Source: Oceanicaulis sp. HTCC2633
Lineage (GTDB): Bacteria; Pseudomonadota; Alphaproteobacteria; Caulobacterales; Maricaulaceae
Length of the DNA stretch: 64,000 bases
NCBI RefSeq assembly: GCF_000152745.1
Contig: NZ_CH672428.1
Coordinates: 2,209,272-2,273,271 of the forward strand
Direction of reading: 5' to 3'
Shown one piece after another: positions 28,539 through 36,354 of this stretch (its first letter is position 1; every line of letters begins with the position of its first letter). The position numbers and the translations under genes were made by a program. A model generated the notes under the pieces. That model made no database searches. It worked only from the letters and a program-made list of their open reading frames with translations, and was not told where the DNA came from.

Positions 28539-28872
28539 GTTAGAGGATGGCTCCAGGGGTTTTCGTCGTTTCCGGCCGGCCGGTTGTGTCCGGCGGTCTT
28601 GCCGCGCGCGGCGGCTGGAAGTCTCCAAATCAGCCGCGAACGGCCGGAATACGCGTTCCAAATGAGCAGAGCGAAGCGGCAGGGCGGCGCGATCGAGCCG
28701 TAAGTCAGAACCGACGAACAAGATGAAGGCGCGCCAGGCCGCGGGACATCGCCCGCCCGGCGAATGACTGGCCTCTTCCTGTCCTCAGACGCAACAGGCC
28801 AATCGCGCGCGGACTTACCGCAAATTTGCTAGGAGAGCAAGGCTTACAGGGCTGGCTAACTGACTCCAGCCC
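28539..28872 (-). other. Noncoding gap between aroA and rpsA (rpsA leader)
   Basis: About 330 bases without a credible gene on either strand. Near the aroA stop are two hairpins: GGGCTGG/CCAGCCC (28849-28872), a possible aroA terminator without a T-run, and TTGCT/AGCAA (28826-28840). The rest presumably holds the rpsA promoter and leader. No cmk coding remnant can be recognised. Confidence 0.6.
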
Positions 28873-30222
28873 CTAGGCGATTTCCGCGCCGAGCGCCGCC
28901 ATGTGGCCAAAGAAGTCCGGATAGCTGGTGGCGATCATGCCGACATCATCCACGCTCACTGGCGCCTGCGCCCCGAGGCCCATGATCAGCGCGCTCATGG
29001 CAAGGCGATGATCATGATGGGTTTTCACCATTCCGCCGCCCGGAACGCCGTCCTGACCGCAACCGTGAACGGTCAGGGAATCCTCGCCCAGCTCGATCTC
29101 GACTCCGTTGGCTTGCAGGAGCGCGGCGCTGGCAGCCAGCCGATCACTTTCCTTGGCGCGCAATTCCGCCAGCCCCTTCATCACGGTCACCCCGTCTGCG
29201 AAGGCGGCGATGACCGAGAGGATCGGGTATTCATCGATCATGGAGGGCGCGATGGAGGCGGGAACCTCGACGCCGTGAAGGGCGCCCGAGCGGACGGTGA
29301 TGTCCACCAGCTGTTCGCCGCAACGCTCGCCGGCGGGAGTCATCTCAAGGTCCGCGCCCATCATCTTCAAGACCTCGTAGAGTCCGAACCGGGCGCTGTT
29401 GGTCATCACGCCGGTGACCGTGATCTCGCTGTCGCGGGTCACCAGCGCCGCAGCCACCGGGAAGGCCGCCGAGGACGGATCGCCGGGAATGGAGACATTC
29501 GCCGGGCTGAGCGTCCGTCCGCCGCGCACCCGGGCGATCAGGCCTGCGCCCTGGCGCTCGACGCTCAGATCGGCGCCATAGACCGGGGCCATGACCTCGG
29601 TGTGATCGCGGGTCGCGTGGGGTTCGCGCACGATGGTTTCGCCCTTCGCGCCGAGACCCGCCAGCAGGATCGCGCTTTTCACCTGGGCGGAGGCGACGGG
29701 CGGGGTGTAATCGATCGCGTTGAGGCTCGACGAACCGCGCAGCGTCACGGGCAGGCGCCCGCCATCGCTCGACTGGCTTTTCACTCCCATTCGCGACAGC
29801 GGATCGAGAACGCGCGCCATGGGGCGCGAGGACAGGCTCTCATCCCCTACAAACTCCGCGGTGAGGTCAAAGCGGCTCGCTGCGCCCATCAAAAGGCGCA
29901 CCCCGGTGCCGGAGTTGCCCAGATCAAGCGGTTCGGACGGGCTGGTCCACTGGCCGCGACCCGTCACGCTCCAGCGGCCAGCGCCTTCGCGCTCCACCTG
30001 CGCGCCAAGCGCAGCGACGGCTCGAGCCGTCGCCAGCACGTCTTCACTTTCCAGCAATCCCTCGATGCGGCTCTCGCCATCGGCAAGCGCAGAAAAAATG
30101 ACGGCGCGATGGGAGCAGGATTTGTCAGCGGCCGCCTGCAGTCGTCCTTTCAGGGCATTGACAGGGCGGGCGGTTTTAGGCCCGCTTACGGCCTTGGACG
30201 GGGTGGGCGTGGCGTTGGACAT
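28873..30222 (-). CDS. aroA: 3-phosphoshikimate 1-carboxyvinyltransferase (EPSP synthase)
   Basis: A 449-residue EPSP synthase joining shikimate-3-phosphate and PEP in aromatic amino acid synthesis. Visible family motifs include LDLGNSGTGVRLLMG, the RPMARVLDPL segment, the SAQVKSAILLAGL motif, IPGDPSSAAFPVAAALV and ELRAKESDRL near the end, typical of class II enzymes. The first substrate loop is unusual: A30-A-A-D-K34-S-C-S-H-R39, where Pro-Gly normally precedes the Asp-Lys or Ser-Lys; the binding residues Lys34, Ser35 and Arg39 are kept. ATG 30222 is chosen as start although the frame is open to 30390. It diverges from the FYDLN-acid gene. Confidence 0.94.
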   Translation of the reverse strand: MSNATPTPSKAVSGPKTARPVNALKGRLQAAADKSCSHRAVIFSALADGESRIEGLLESEDVLATARAVAALGAQVEREGAGRWSVTGRGQWTSPSEPLDLGNSGTGVRLLMGAASRFDLTAEFVGDESLSSRPMARVLDPLSRMGVKSQSSDGGRLPVTLRGSSSLNAIDYTPPVASAQVKSAILLAGLGAKGETIVREPHATRDHTEVMAPVYGADLSVERQGAGLIARVRGGRTLSPANVSIPGDPSSAAFPVAAALVTRDSEITVTGVMTNSARFGLYEVLKMMGADLEMTPAGERCGEQLVDITVRSGALHGVEVPASIAPSMIDEYPILSVIAAFADGVTVMKGLAELRAKESDRLAASAALLQANGVEIELGEDSLTVHGCGQDGVPGGGMVKTHHDHRLAMSALIMGLGAQAPVSVDDVGMIATSYPDFFGHMAALGAEIA

Positions 30223-30340
30223 GCAGGCTCCGCGGGCAGGCAGATGACAGAAGGCTTCAATCGGGTTTTGACAGCCGCGCCAGAACATGGCAACTGGCGC
30301 GCCGATTTGATCGCCCTTCGCTGTGAAAGGATATGGACTC

Positions 30341-30796
30341 GTGGCGAAAGCTGAACTTGGGACCAAGCGCGTTTGCCCGGAAACCGGCAAGAAGTTCTAT
30401 GACCTGAACAAGGACCCGATCGTGTCCCCGTTCACCGGCATGGAATATCCTCTGTCGTATTTCGAGGAAGTCTCTGTCCCCACCAAGGCTCCCAAGCCTG
30501 AGAAGGAAGCCGAAGAGGATACGGACGCTGAAGCCGAAGACGAGTCCGACGAGGACGAAACCGAAGACGACGACGCCCCCGAGCTTGACGAGGAGCCGAT
30601 CGATCTGGGCGGTGATGACGATGAGGACGAAGCGCCGGTCACCAAGCGCGCAACCCCGGCGGATGATGATCTCGACGGCTTCTCCGACGATGAATCCGAT
30701 CTCGATGATGATGACGATGACAGCGTCCTTCTGGACGATGACGACGATGATCTGGACGATGATATCGCTCTGGACGATGATGAGGACGACGTCTGA
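30341..30796 (+). CDS. FYDLN-acid family protein (TIGR02300)
   Basis: A 151-residue protein starting at GTG 30341, with AAAGGA 9 bases upstream. The first 45 residues are the conserved ELGTKRVCPETGKKFYDLNK domain, followed by PIVSPFTGMEYPLSYFEE. The single Cys with TGKKFYD suggests a reduced zinc-ribbon-like fold. The remaining 100 residues are almost pure Asp/Glu low complexity. This layout is the alphaproteobacterial TIGR02300 family, whose function is unknown. The acidic tail could mimic nucleic acid or hold metal ions. It is followed by tRNA-Ala. Confidence 0.93.
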   Translation: MAKAELGTKRVCPETGKKFYDLNKDPIVSPFTGMEYPLSYFEEVSVPTKAPKPEKEAEEDTDAEAEDESDEDETEDDDAPELDEEPIDLGGDDDEDEAPVTKRATPADDDLDGFSDDESDLDDDDDDSVLLDDDDDDLDDDIALDDDEDDV

Positions 30797-30840
30797 TCGC
30801 GCGCACTGTCATTGAGGGGATCGAGTGCTGAAAAACAGGC

Positions 30841-30869
30841 TTGATTGCTCTCAAACGCGCGGCTAGGTT
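30841..30869 (+). promoter_or_regulatory. Candidate tRNA-Ala promoter
   Basis: TTGATT (30841-30846) and TAGGTT (30864-30869) are spaced 17 bases apart, about 50 bases upstream of the tRNA. Fits sigma-70 spacing. Confidence 0.4.
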
Positions 30870-30921
30870 CCGCGCTCTCGAAACGGCGGGGCCCCAATCC
30901 CGCCCGCTTCGCAAAGGTTTC

Positions 30922-30997
<76 letters not shown>

Positions 30998-31003
30998 AAA
31001 AAG

Positions 31004-31033
31004 AACCCCTGCGCTCACGCGCGGGGGTTTTTC
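31004..31033 (+). terminator. Rho-independent terminator of tRNA-Ala
   Basis: AACCCCTGCGC / GCGCGGGGGTT, an 11-bp stem with one G-T wobble and a TCAC loop, followed by a T-run. Confidence 0.92.
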
Positions 31034-31123
31034 ATATCGTCTGGTTTGCGCCGGCGCATGCCTTGAACGTTCTGATAAGAAAACCCATGTGATAGTCTAA
31101 CAAAGCAATGCATGGGGCGTTGG

Positions 31124-31357
31124 ATGGATACCGAAACCGAACTGATGCTGGACACGACGCCGACGGTGTATGTGCGCACCATCGACGCGGCCGAAATCAT
31201 GGAGCAGGCGGCGAATGCCGGGGTCAAACTCGATTCCGACGCGACGCTCTACGCCATCCATGACGAGAACGGTCAGCGCATGGCTGTGTTCTCGGACCGT
31301 GAAGCGGCGTTCGCCGCCGCGCGCGACCATGGCGCCGAGCCGGTGAGCGTGCACTAG
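31124..31357 (+). CDS. DUF1150 family protein
   Basis: A 77-residue protein with the alphaproteobacterial DUF1150 pattern: VYVRTIDAAEI, TLYAIHDENGQRMAVFSDRE, then AAFAAARDHGAEPVSVH. The start is uncertain between ATG 31124 and in-frame ATG 31112. Function is unknown. In other alphaproteobacteria it often lies next to a small heat-shock protein gene, but none is here. It ends before a strong terminator. Confidence 0.85.
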   Translation: MDTETELMLDTTPTVYVRTIDAAEIMEQAANAGVKLDSDATLYAIHDENGQRMAVFSDREAAFAAARDHGAEPVSVH

Positions 31358-31382
31358 CCTTCAATCCTGACAGGATGACGCG

Positions 31383-31413
31383 AAACGCCCCCTGCGCTGC
31401 AGGGGGCGTTTTC
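31383..31413 (+). terminator. Rho-independent terminator after the DUF1150 gene
   Basis: AAACGCCCCCTGC / GCAGGGGGCGTTT, a 13-bp stem with a 3-base loop, followed by a short T-run. Confidence 0.9.
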
Positions 31414-31465
31414 GTGTGCGCTTGGCGGTTTGCCACAGACGACGGGCGCGGCTAAAGGCACATCC

Positions 31466-31987
31466 ATGAGAGGATATTTCGCAGTCGGCGTCGAAGGCAT
31501 TTCCAAGGCGCGCAATCTGGGCGCGGTCATGCGCACGGCGCACGCCTTTGGCGGCAGTTTCGTGTTCACCGTGGGCGCGGCTAATCGCGCGCGCGAGATG
31601 TTCCAGACCGATACCGCCAAGACCACCGAGAACCTGCCCTATTACGACTGGGAGACGGTGGACGACATGGCCTTGCCGCGCGGTTGCCAGATTGTCGGCG
31701 TCGAGCTCACCGATGATGCGGTGGAATTGCCGAGCTTTCGGCATCCGCGCATGGCGGCCTATGTGCTGGGCAAGGAGCGCGGCGATCTCAGCCCGGAAAT
31801 GCTCGAGCGCTGCGCGCATGTGGTGAAGATCCCCACGAAATTCTGTGTGAACCTGTCCGTTGCGGCCGCGATTGCGCTCTATGATCGCACATTGTGTCTT
31901 GGGGGCTATCCCGAGCGCCCGGTGATGCCGGGCGGCCCGCTCGAAGACAAACAGCATGTCTGGGGCGCGCCCAAGAAGCGCACCTGA
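31466..31987 (+). CDS. SpoU/TrmH-family RNA methyltransferase
   Basis: A 173-residue SPOUT methyltransferase using SAM to 2'-O-methylate RNA. The motifs are VEGISKARNLGAVMRTAHAFG (motif 1 with conserved Asn and Arg), AAYVLGKERGDLSPE (motif 2) and VNLSVAAAIALYD (motif 3 forming the SAM knot). ATG 31466 is chosen because AAAGG lies 8 bases upstream. There is no N-terminal L30e-like domain, so this is the minimal type. The rRNA or tRNA target cannot be read from sequence. Confidence 0.9.
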   Translation: MRGYFAVGVEGISKARNLGAVMRTAHAFGGSFVFTVGAANRAREMFQTDTAKTTENLPYYDWETVDDMALPRGCQIVGVELTDDAVELPSFRHPRMAAYVLGKERGDLSPEMLERCAHVVKIPTKFCVNLSVAAAIALYDRTLCLGGYPERPVMPGGPLEDKQHVWGAPKKRT

Positions 31988-32008
31988 GCCTCTGACGCTC
32001 TCGATCCT

Positions 32009-33280
32009 TTACAGGTGCAGGCTGTCCCCGCGCAGGAGCGCTGGCAGATCGCCCACCTCGCCGCCCGCGGTGCGCATGAAGAAGCGTCGGGCGACCGGAA
32101 TCTGGTCGACAATCGACAGGCCCAGCCCGCGTGCGGTGCGGATCAGGCTGTGATCATTGGAGAACAGCAGCGTGAACAGGTGCGAGCCCAGCCCGACGGC
32201 GGCTGAATCCGTCCGCCGCCAGCGTTCATAGCGTTGCAGGGTGGCGGGCGCGCCCAGATCCAGCCCGGCGCGCTTGGCGTCCACCAGCACATCGGCCAGC
32301 ACCGCTGCGTCACGGACCCCGAGATTGAAGCCCTGGCCCGCAATGGGGTGAATGCCGCGCGCGGCGTCGCCCACCAGAGCCAGCCGGTCATCAGTGAAGC
32401 GTTCGGAGAATTTCAGCGTCAGCGGATAGGTCCAGCGAGGGCTGACCGGCTTCACCCAGCCCAGAAAATCGCCAAAACGCGCTTCCAGCGCTTCCTGGAA
32501 ACCTTCGTCGTCCATGTCCTTAAGCGCATCCGCCGCCTTGGGCTTCTCGCACCAGACCAGGCTTGAGCGATTGTTGGGCAAGGGCAGGATGGCGAACGGG
32601 CCGGTGGGCATGAAGAATTCATACGCCACGCCCTCATGGCTGAACTCATGCTCGACGGTCAGCACCACGGCTTTCTGGTTATAGGCGTGATCGACGGTGC
32701 GCACGCCCGCCTGTCGTCGCAGACCGGACTGGCGCCCCTCACAGGCCACGATGAGCGGCGCTTCGAGAACCTTGCCGCTTTCGAGCACCAGCCGGTTCCT
32801 GCCCGGCGTCGCATCGGGTTGCATATGGCGGGCGCGTTCTGGCGCAAGAACCGTCAGGCCCGCCTCGTCAGCCGCCTTGGCCAGCGCCACGCGCGTCCAG
32901 CGGTTCTCGGCCATGTAGCCCAGCGCCTCGCCGTCATCCTCGGGCGAGATCTCGCGGCGATCAAAATGCAGCTGGTCATGGCCCGGCCCGCCGGGCTTCA
33001 AACCGTCATAGGGGCGGCCATCAACGACCAGTATGTCTTCGATTGGCTGCACGTGTTCGCGCAGATGCTGGCCGGCGCCCACCGCGTCGAGCATGCGCAT
33101 GGAGGTGTAGGCGAGCGCCGAGGAGCGCCCGTCAAATTCGGGCGTGACGTGCTGGGACAGCTCCATCGCGTCCACGACAGCCACAGCCAGCCCGGCTTTG
33201 TGCAGGGCCAGCGCCAGGGTGAGGCCGGCGAGCCCGCCGCCGGAAATCACCACATCGCCAGAGAAGATCGGTTTGCTCAT
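32009..33280 (-). CDS. UbiH/UbiF/COQ6-family FAD-dependent hydroxylase
   Basis: A 423-residue flavoprotein monooxygenase of ubiquinone biosynthesis. The N-terminal dinucleotide-binding loop ISGGGLAGLTLALAL, the DGRSSALAYTSMRML motif characteristic of the UbiH/Coq6 group and the second FAD motif LVGDAARGIHPIAGQGFNLG are all visible. Which ring position it hydroxylates (C1, C5 or C6, as UbiL/UbiH/UbiM types differ) cannot be decided. ATG 33280 is preferred to the in-frame TTG at 33289. No ribosome site is obvious. It lies downstream of the sigma/anti-sigma pair in the same direction. Confidence 0.92.
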   Translation of the reverse strand: MSKPIFSGDVVISGGGLAGLTLALALHKAGLAVAVVDAMELSQHVTPEFDGRSSALAYTSMRMLDAVGAGQHLREHVQPIEDILVVDGRPYDGLKPGGPGHDQLHFDRREISPEDDGEALGYMAENRWTRVALAKAADEAGLTVLAPERARHMQPDATPGRNRLVLESGKVLEAPLIVACEGRQSGLRRQAGVRTVDHAYNQKAVVLTVEHEFSHEGVAYEFFMPTGPFAILPLPNNRSSLVWCEKPKAADALKDMDDEGFQEALEARFGDFLGWVKPVSPRWTYPLTLKFSERFTDDRLALVGDAARGIHPIAGQGFNLGVRDAAVLADVLVDAKRAGLDLGAPATLQRYERWRRTDSAAVGLGSHLFTLLFSNDHSLIRTARGLGLSIVDQIPVARRFFMRTAGGEVGDLPALLRGDSLHL

Positions 33281-33339
33281 GGGGGACAAGATAACAACGC
33301 CCCCGCCGAAGGAAAGCGGCGCGGCGCCGCAGGCCGCGT

Positions 33340-34038
33340 CTAGCGGCTCAGCGCCCGCTGGATCCAGCCCAGAGCGCCCGTGAAGGCGAGAGGGCCATCG
33401 GTGACGGCGAGCACGATGCAGACCTCGCCTTCATCAGCGACAGGTTTGTGGATCGTGTCGGGATTGGCCATGCACACCTCGCCCGGGCCATAGCTGGCGC
33501 GGCCATCGGAGAAGCCGCCGGTCAGCACGAGCGTGAATTCGGTGCAGTCATGGCCGTGATGAGGAACGCCGCGGCCCGGCTCGATACGGATCAGTTCGGC
33601 CTTGGCGCCGTCCTCATTGAGCAGGGTCATGTTGCGTACGCCAGGGCCTGCGAAGGACCAGCCGCCCTGATCGAGGGCCAGGTCGCGCACCGGGTCGGGC
33701 AGGTTCAGCAATTCGTCGATCGCCTGGCCGGCCTTGCTTGCGGCGTTGCGAGAGCGTTCGGAGCCCGCCCTTGAGTCAAAGCGCGCCGGACCGGCTTCGC
33801 CCAGCCCTGCTTCCTCGCTGTCGATCACGTCAAACAGGGTGGCCAGCGCGTCGGGCATCATCGAGGCCGGCGTTTCCTGTTCCAGCAATATGCCCGCCAT
33901 GGTTTCCACGACGTCGCGCGCCTGCGCCACATCCGCGTTCACCGCGGCCTGGGCGTCCAGCAGCAGGCGCATCGGAGCCGACAGGGCGCCCGAAGCGTAT
34001 GCGGTATAAATTTCGTCACCCAGCGGATGGTTTGTCAT
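33340..34038 (-). CDS. ChrR-type cupin anti-sigma factor lacking the N-terminal zinc ligands
   Basis: A 232-residue protein downstream of an ECF sigma gene. The C-terminal half is a ChrR-type cupin with intact metal ligands H161-x-H163-x3-E167 and H197, the domain that senses oxidants in Rhodobacter ChrR. The N-terminal anti-sigma domain keeps its outline (DEIYTAYASGALS) but has no cysteine at all. By alignment with the ChrR pattern H-x24-H-x3-C-x2-C from memory, only His4 remains while the next three ligands read Gln30, Asn34 and Val37. It may bind sigma without zinc or be a diverged member. ATG 34038 is chosen; the longer frame is unlikely. Confidence 0.85.
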   Translation of the reverse strand: MTNHPLGDEIYTAYASGALSAPMRLLLDAQAAVNADVAQARDVVETMAGILLEQETPASMMPDALATLFDVIDSEEAGLGEAGPARFDSRAGSERSRNAASKAGQAIDELLNLPDPVRDLALDQGGWSFAGPGVRNMTLLNEDGAKAELIRIEPGRGVPHHGHDCTEFTLVLTGGFSDGRASYGPGEVCMANPDTIHKPVADEGEVCIVLAVTDGPLAFTGALGWIQRALSR

Positions 34039-34140
34039 GGTCGTTTCTGGTCGTCGTCTGCTACAGCGTCGCGGATATTGATCAGTTTTGCCTGATATCA
34101 AGTCTGCGGGCCATATTTCTTCTCAAGCGTTCAGTTTTGT

Positions 34141-34722
34141 TTACAGGGTGTCGGAATCCAGCACCCGTCTGAGTTTGTCGAACGCCAGCCTGAGCCTTGA
34201 TTTCACGGTGCCCAGCGGCATGCCGAGCTGGTCGGCGATGTCGCGATGGGACAGCCCGTCAAAGAAGGCCAGCCGCAGCAGCGCCACCTGCTCGTCCGGC
34301 AAATCCAGCATGGCGGCGCGCACCCGATCATCGCGATCGCTGGCGTGCACGGCGTCGTCAGGGGCCTCGATCTCCGGCGGGCGCAGGCTCGGATCCTCGC
34401 CGTCGAGGGCGGGTTTGTTGGCCTGTCGCGCGGCGTCGATGCGCCGGTTGCGGGCGATGCGGAAGATCCAGGTGGAGGCGGACGCCTGGTCGGGATCAAA
34501 CTGGCTTGCCTTGCGCCAGACGGTCAGCATGATCTCCTGGGTCAGCTCCTCGGCCAGGCTGTCATGGGCGTTGAGCCGCAACAGATAGGCCTTCACCCGG
34601 GGCGCATAGAAATTGAACAGCGCCGCAAACGCCTGTCGGTCCCGCTGCGCGGTGGCCAGAACCAGCGAATTCAGGGTCGTGCGGTCCGGCGTTGCGCCGG
34701 AAGAAAAGGGGGCGTCAGGCAA
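34141..34722 (-). CDS. ECF RNA polymerase sigma factor (RpoE/ECF11-like)
   Basis: A 193-residue extracytoplasmic-function sigma factor. Region 2 covers about residues 28-95 (FNFYAPRVKAYLLRL, then the -10-recognising helix with TWIFRIARNRRIDAAR) and region 4 about 130-185 (LPDEQVALLRLAFFDGLSH, helix-turn-helix GMPLGTVKSRLRLAFDKLR). With the ChrR-type partner 100 bases downstream it resembles the RpoE-ChrR system answering singlet oxygen and peroxides. No convincing autoregulatory TGATC/CGTA-type promoter was found upstream. The two genes are separated by 102 bases containing repeats. Confidence 0.93.
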   Translation of the reverse strand: MPDAPFSSGATPDRTTLNSLVLATAQRDRQAFAALFNFYAPRVKAYLLRLNAHDSLAEELTQEIMLTVWRKASQFDPDQASASTWIFRIARNRRIDAARQANKPALDGEDPSLRPPEIEAPDDAVHASDRDDRVRAAMLDLPDEQVALLRLAFFDGLSHRDIADQLGMPLGTVKSRLRLAFDKLRRVLDSDTL

Positions 34723-34888
34723 GTTTCACCCTTGAAGCTCTTTGCAGATCACTCTCACATCCGCACTCATGACGATCAAGCCACATCCTGCCTTGAAACC
34801 GCCGTCTCAGACCGCTTTAAACAGGGACGCGGATCTGCGCCAGCAGATCTGCCAGCGCCAAACCGCTTAAACTGAATGGAAATTCGCT

Positions 34889-35398
34889 ATGCGCGTGCTT
34901 TTAGCCAGCCTGTGTCTGTCCCTGACGAGCCTGACGCCCGCTCTGGCGCAGGACGCCTCCGAGCCTGAATTCCAGGGCGCGCATCGCGACTGGCGCGTGT
35001 TCACACGCGGCGAAGGCGAGGCGAAGGTCTGCTATGCGCTGAGCCGGCCGCAGGAAGCGCTGCCGAGCAATGTCGATCATGGCGACGTGTTCTTCCTGGT
35101 GGCGAGCTGGGCCAGCGGGGCGGCGGACAACCAGCCCAGCTTCCTGGCCGGGTATCCGCTGCGTCCTGACAGCCCGCCGCGCGTGCGGGTCGGCTCGGAT
35201 CGCTTCCAGATGTTCGTGTCCGAGCAGGAAGGCTTCCTCGAGGAGACAGGCGAGGAATCCCAGCTGGTGCGGGCCATGCGGCGCGGGTCCGACATGCGGG
35301 TTGAAGCCACCAGCAATCGCGGCACCGCCACCGCCTACACCTTCTCGCTGCTGGGCGTGACCGCGGCGCTGGAGCAAGTGGACGATCTCTGCGACTAG
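34889..35398 (+). CDS. Invasion-associated locus B (IalB)-family protein
   Basis: A 169-residue exported protein with a clear signal peptide (MRVLLASLCLSLTSLTPALA). The mature part has the IalB family pattern: HRDWRVFTRGEGEAKVCYALSRP, then VASWASGAADNQPSFLAGYPL and a C-terminal FSLLGVTAALEQVDDLC, with paired cysteines. The name comes from Bartonella; in free-living alphaproteobacteria these are periplasmic proteins of unknown role. It diverges from the ECF sigma gene across 166 bases, so it may be a target of that regulon, which is inference. Its 3' end overlaps the convergent LysR gene by 4 bases. Confidence 0.88.
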   Translation: MRVLLASLCLSLTSLTPALAQDASEPEFQGAHRDWRVFTRGEGEAKVCYALSRPQEALPSNVDHGDVFFLVASWASGAADNQPSFLAGYPLRPDSPPRVRVGSDRFQMFVSEQEGFLEETGEESQLVRAMRRGSDMRVEATSNRGTATAYTFSLLGVTAALEQVDDLCD

Positions 35399-36264
35399 GC
35401 GCGTCGCGCCGCCGCTTCAAAACAGTCAAACAGATGATCGCGCGCTGCGCTTTGCGGGGCGTTGGCGCGATAGATCAAGGCGGGCCGCAGGCGCAGGCCG
35501 CTCGGCGTGTCGGGCAACGGGACCAGCCCGTGCTCGGCCATCAGCCGGTCCATGACCGAGTGCGGCGCCGCCAGGATATGGTCAGACGCCGCGCACGCCA
35601 GCGCCAGCACGGTGAAATCGTCGCAGACCAGACCCGGCCGTTCCCCGCCCCAGGGCAGGGGCTGGCGGGCCAGACGGTCCGGCGGGGTGGCCGTCGCCAG
35701 CGGAAACCGCTCCGGCGGGGCGCTCGCAAGGGCCGGGTGGCCGGGGCGCACCAGGGCTGCGACGCCTTCTTCGGGCAGGGCGTGGACCCTGAGCGCCGGA
35801 TCGTGCTCGGCTTCACCCATATCCGCCGCCACCAGATCAAGCGCCCCGCGCCGCACCTGGTCGAGAAGCGCGTTCGCGGCTCCGGCGCGAATGGTCAGCT
35901 GTACGGTGCGGCCTGCACGGTAGAAGCGGGCGACCGCCTCGGGGAGCAGGCGATAGGTGACGCTGGGGCCGGCCCCGACGCTGAGCACGCCATCCTCACC
36001 GCTGCGCCAACGCTCCGCTTCAGATTTGAGATCCTCCGCCTGTTGCAGCAGCGCGCGTGCGCGCGGCAGCAGGGCTTCTCCCATGCGGGTCAGCACCAGC
36101 TTGCGCCCGGCGCGTTCAAACAGCGCGCCGCCCAGATCCGCTTCCAGCTGGGCGAGAGACTTGGTCGCTGCAGGCTGGCTGACATGCAGCCGTTCGGCGG
36201 CGGCGGTCAGCGTGCCGGCGTCAGCAGAGGCGACAAAGAGGCGGGCCGTGCGAAGGCTCAGCAT
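35395..36264 (-). CDS. LysR-family transcriptional regulator
   Basis: A 289-residue LysR regulator. The N-terminal winged helix-turn-helix reads LRTARLFVASADAGTLTAAAERLHVSQPAATKSLAQLE, followed by a two-lobe effector domain of 200 residues with VGAGPSVTYRLLPEAVARF at the first strand. It diverges from the sterol-desaturase-type gene at 36355, across 90 bases that include ATAA-N7-TTAT (36270-36284). It is therefore the likely regulator of that gene. The effector is unknown. Confidence 0.92.
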   Translation of the reverse strand: MLSLRTARLFVASADAGTLTAAAERLHVSQPAATKSLAQLEADLGGALFERAGRKLVLTRMGEALLPRARALLQQAEDLKSEAERWRSGEDGVLSVGAGPSVTYRLLPEAVARFYRAGRTVQLTIRAGAANALLDQVRRGALDLVAADMGEAEHDPALRVHALPEEGVAALVRPGHPALASAPPERFPLATATPPDRLARQPLPWGGERPGLVCDDFTVLALACAASDHILAAPHSVMDRLMAEHGLVPLPDTPSGLRLRPALIYRANAPQSAARDHLFDCFEAAARRA

Positions 36265-36269
36265 GGGTT

Positions 36270-36284
36270 ATAATCCATGGTTAT
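36270..36284. promoter_or_regulatory. Candidate LysR box
   Basis: ATAATCCATGGTTAT, an interrupted dyad of the T-N11-A type directly ahead of the LysR start and upstream of the divergent hydroxylase gene. Symmetry is imperfect in the centre. Confidence 0.35.
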
Positions 36285-36354
36285 GTCATCATGTAAAACT
36301 TGTATTGGAAGTTATGGCAAGCCTCGCCCAATCTGAGGCTGGGAGGCGACCGTC

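Noticed and set aside
30540-30796. Short tandem repeat or CRISPR-like array
   Set aside because: The GATGAT-rich stretch is the coding sequence of the acidic tail of the FYDLN protein, in frame and without spacers.
34723-34888. ECF11-type autoregulated promoter upstream of the sigma gene
   Set aside because: TGATC occurs on the correct strand, but no properly spaced CGTA-like -10 could be found, so no promoter was called.
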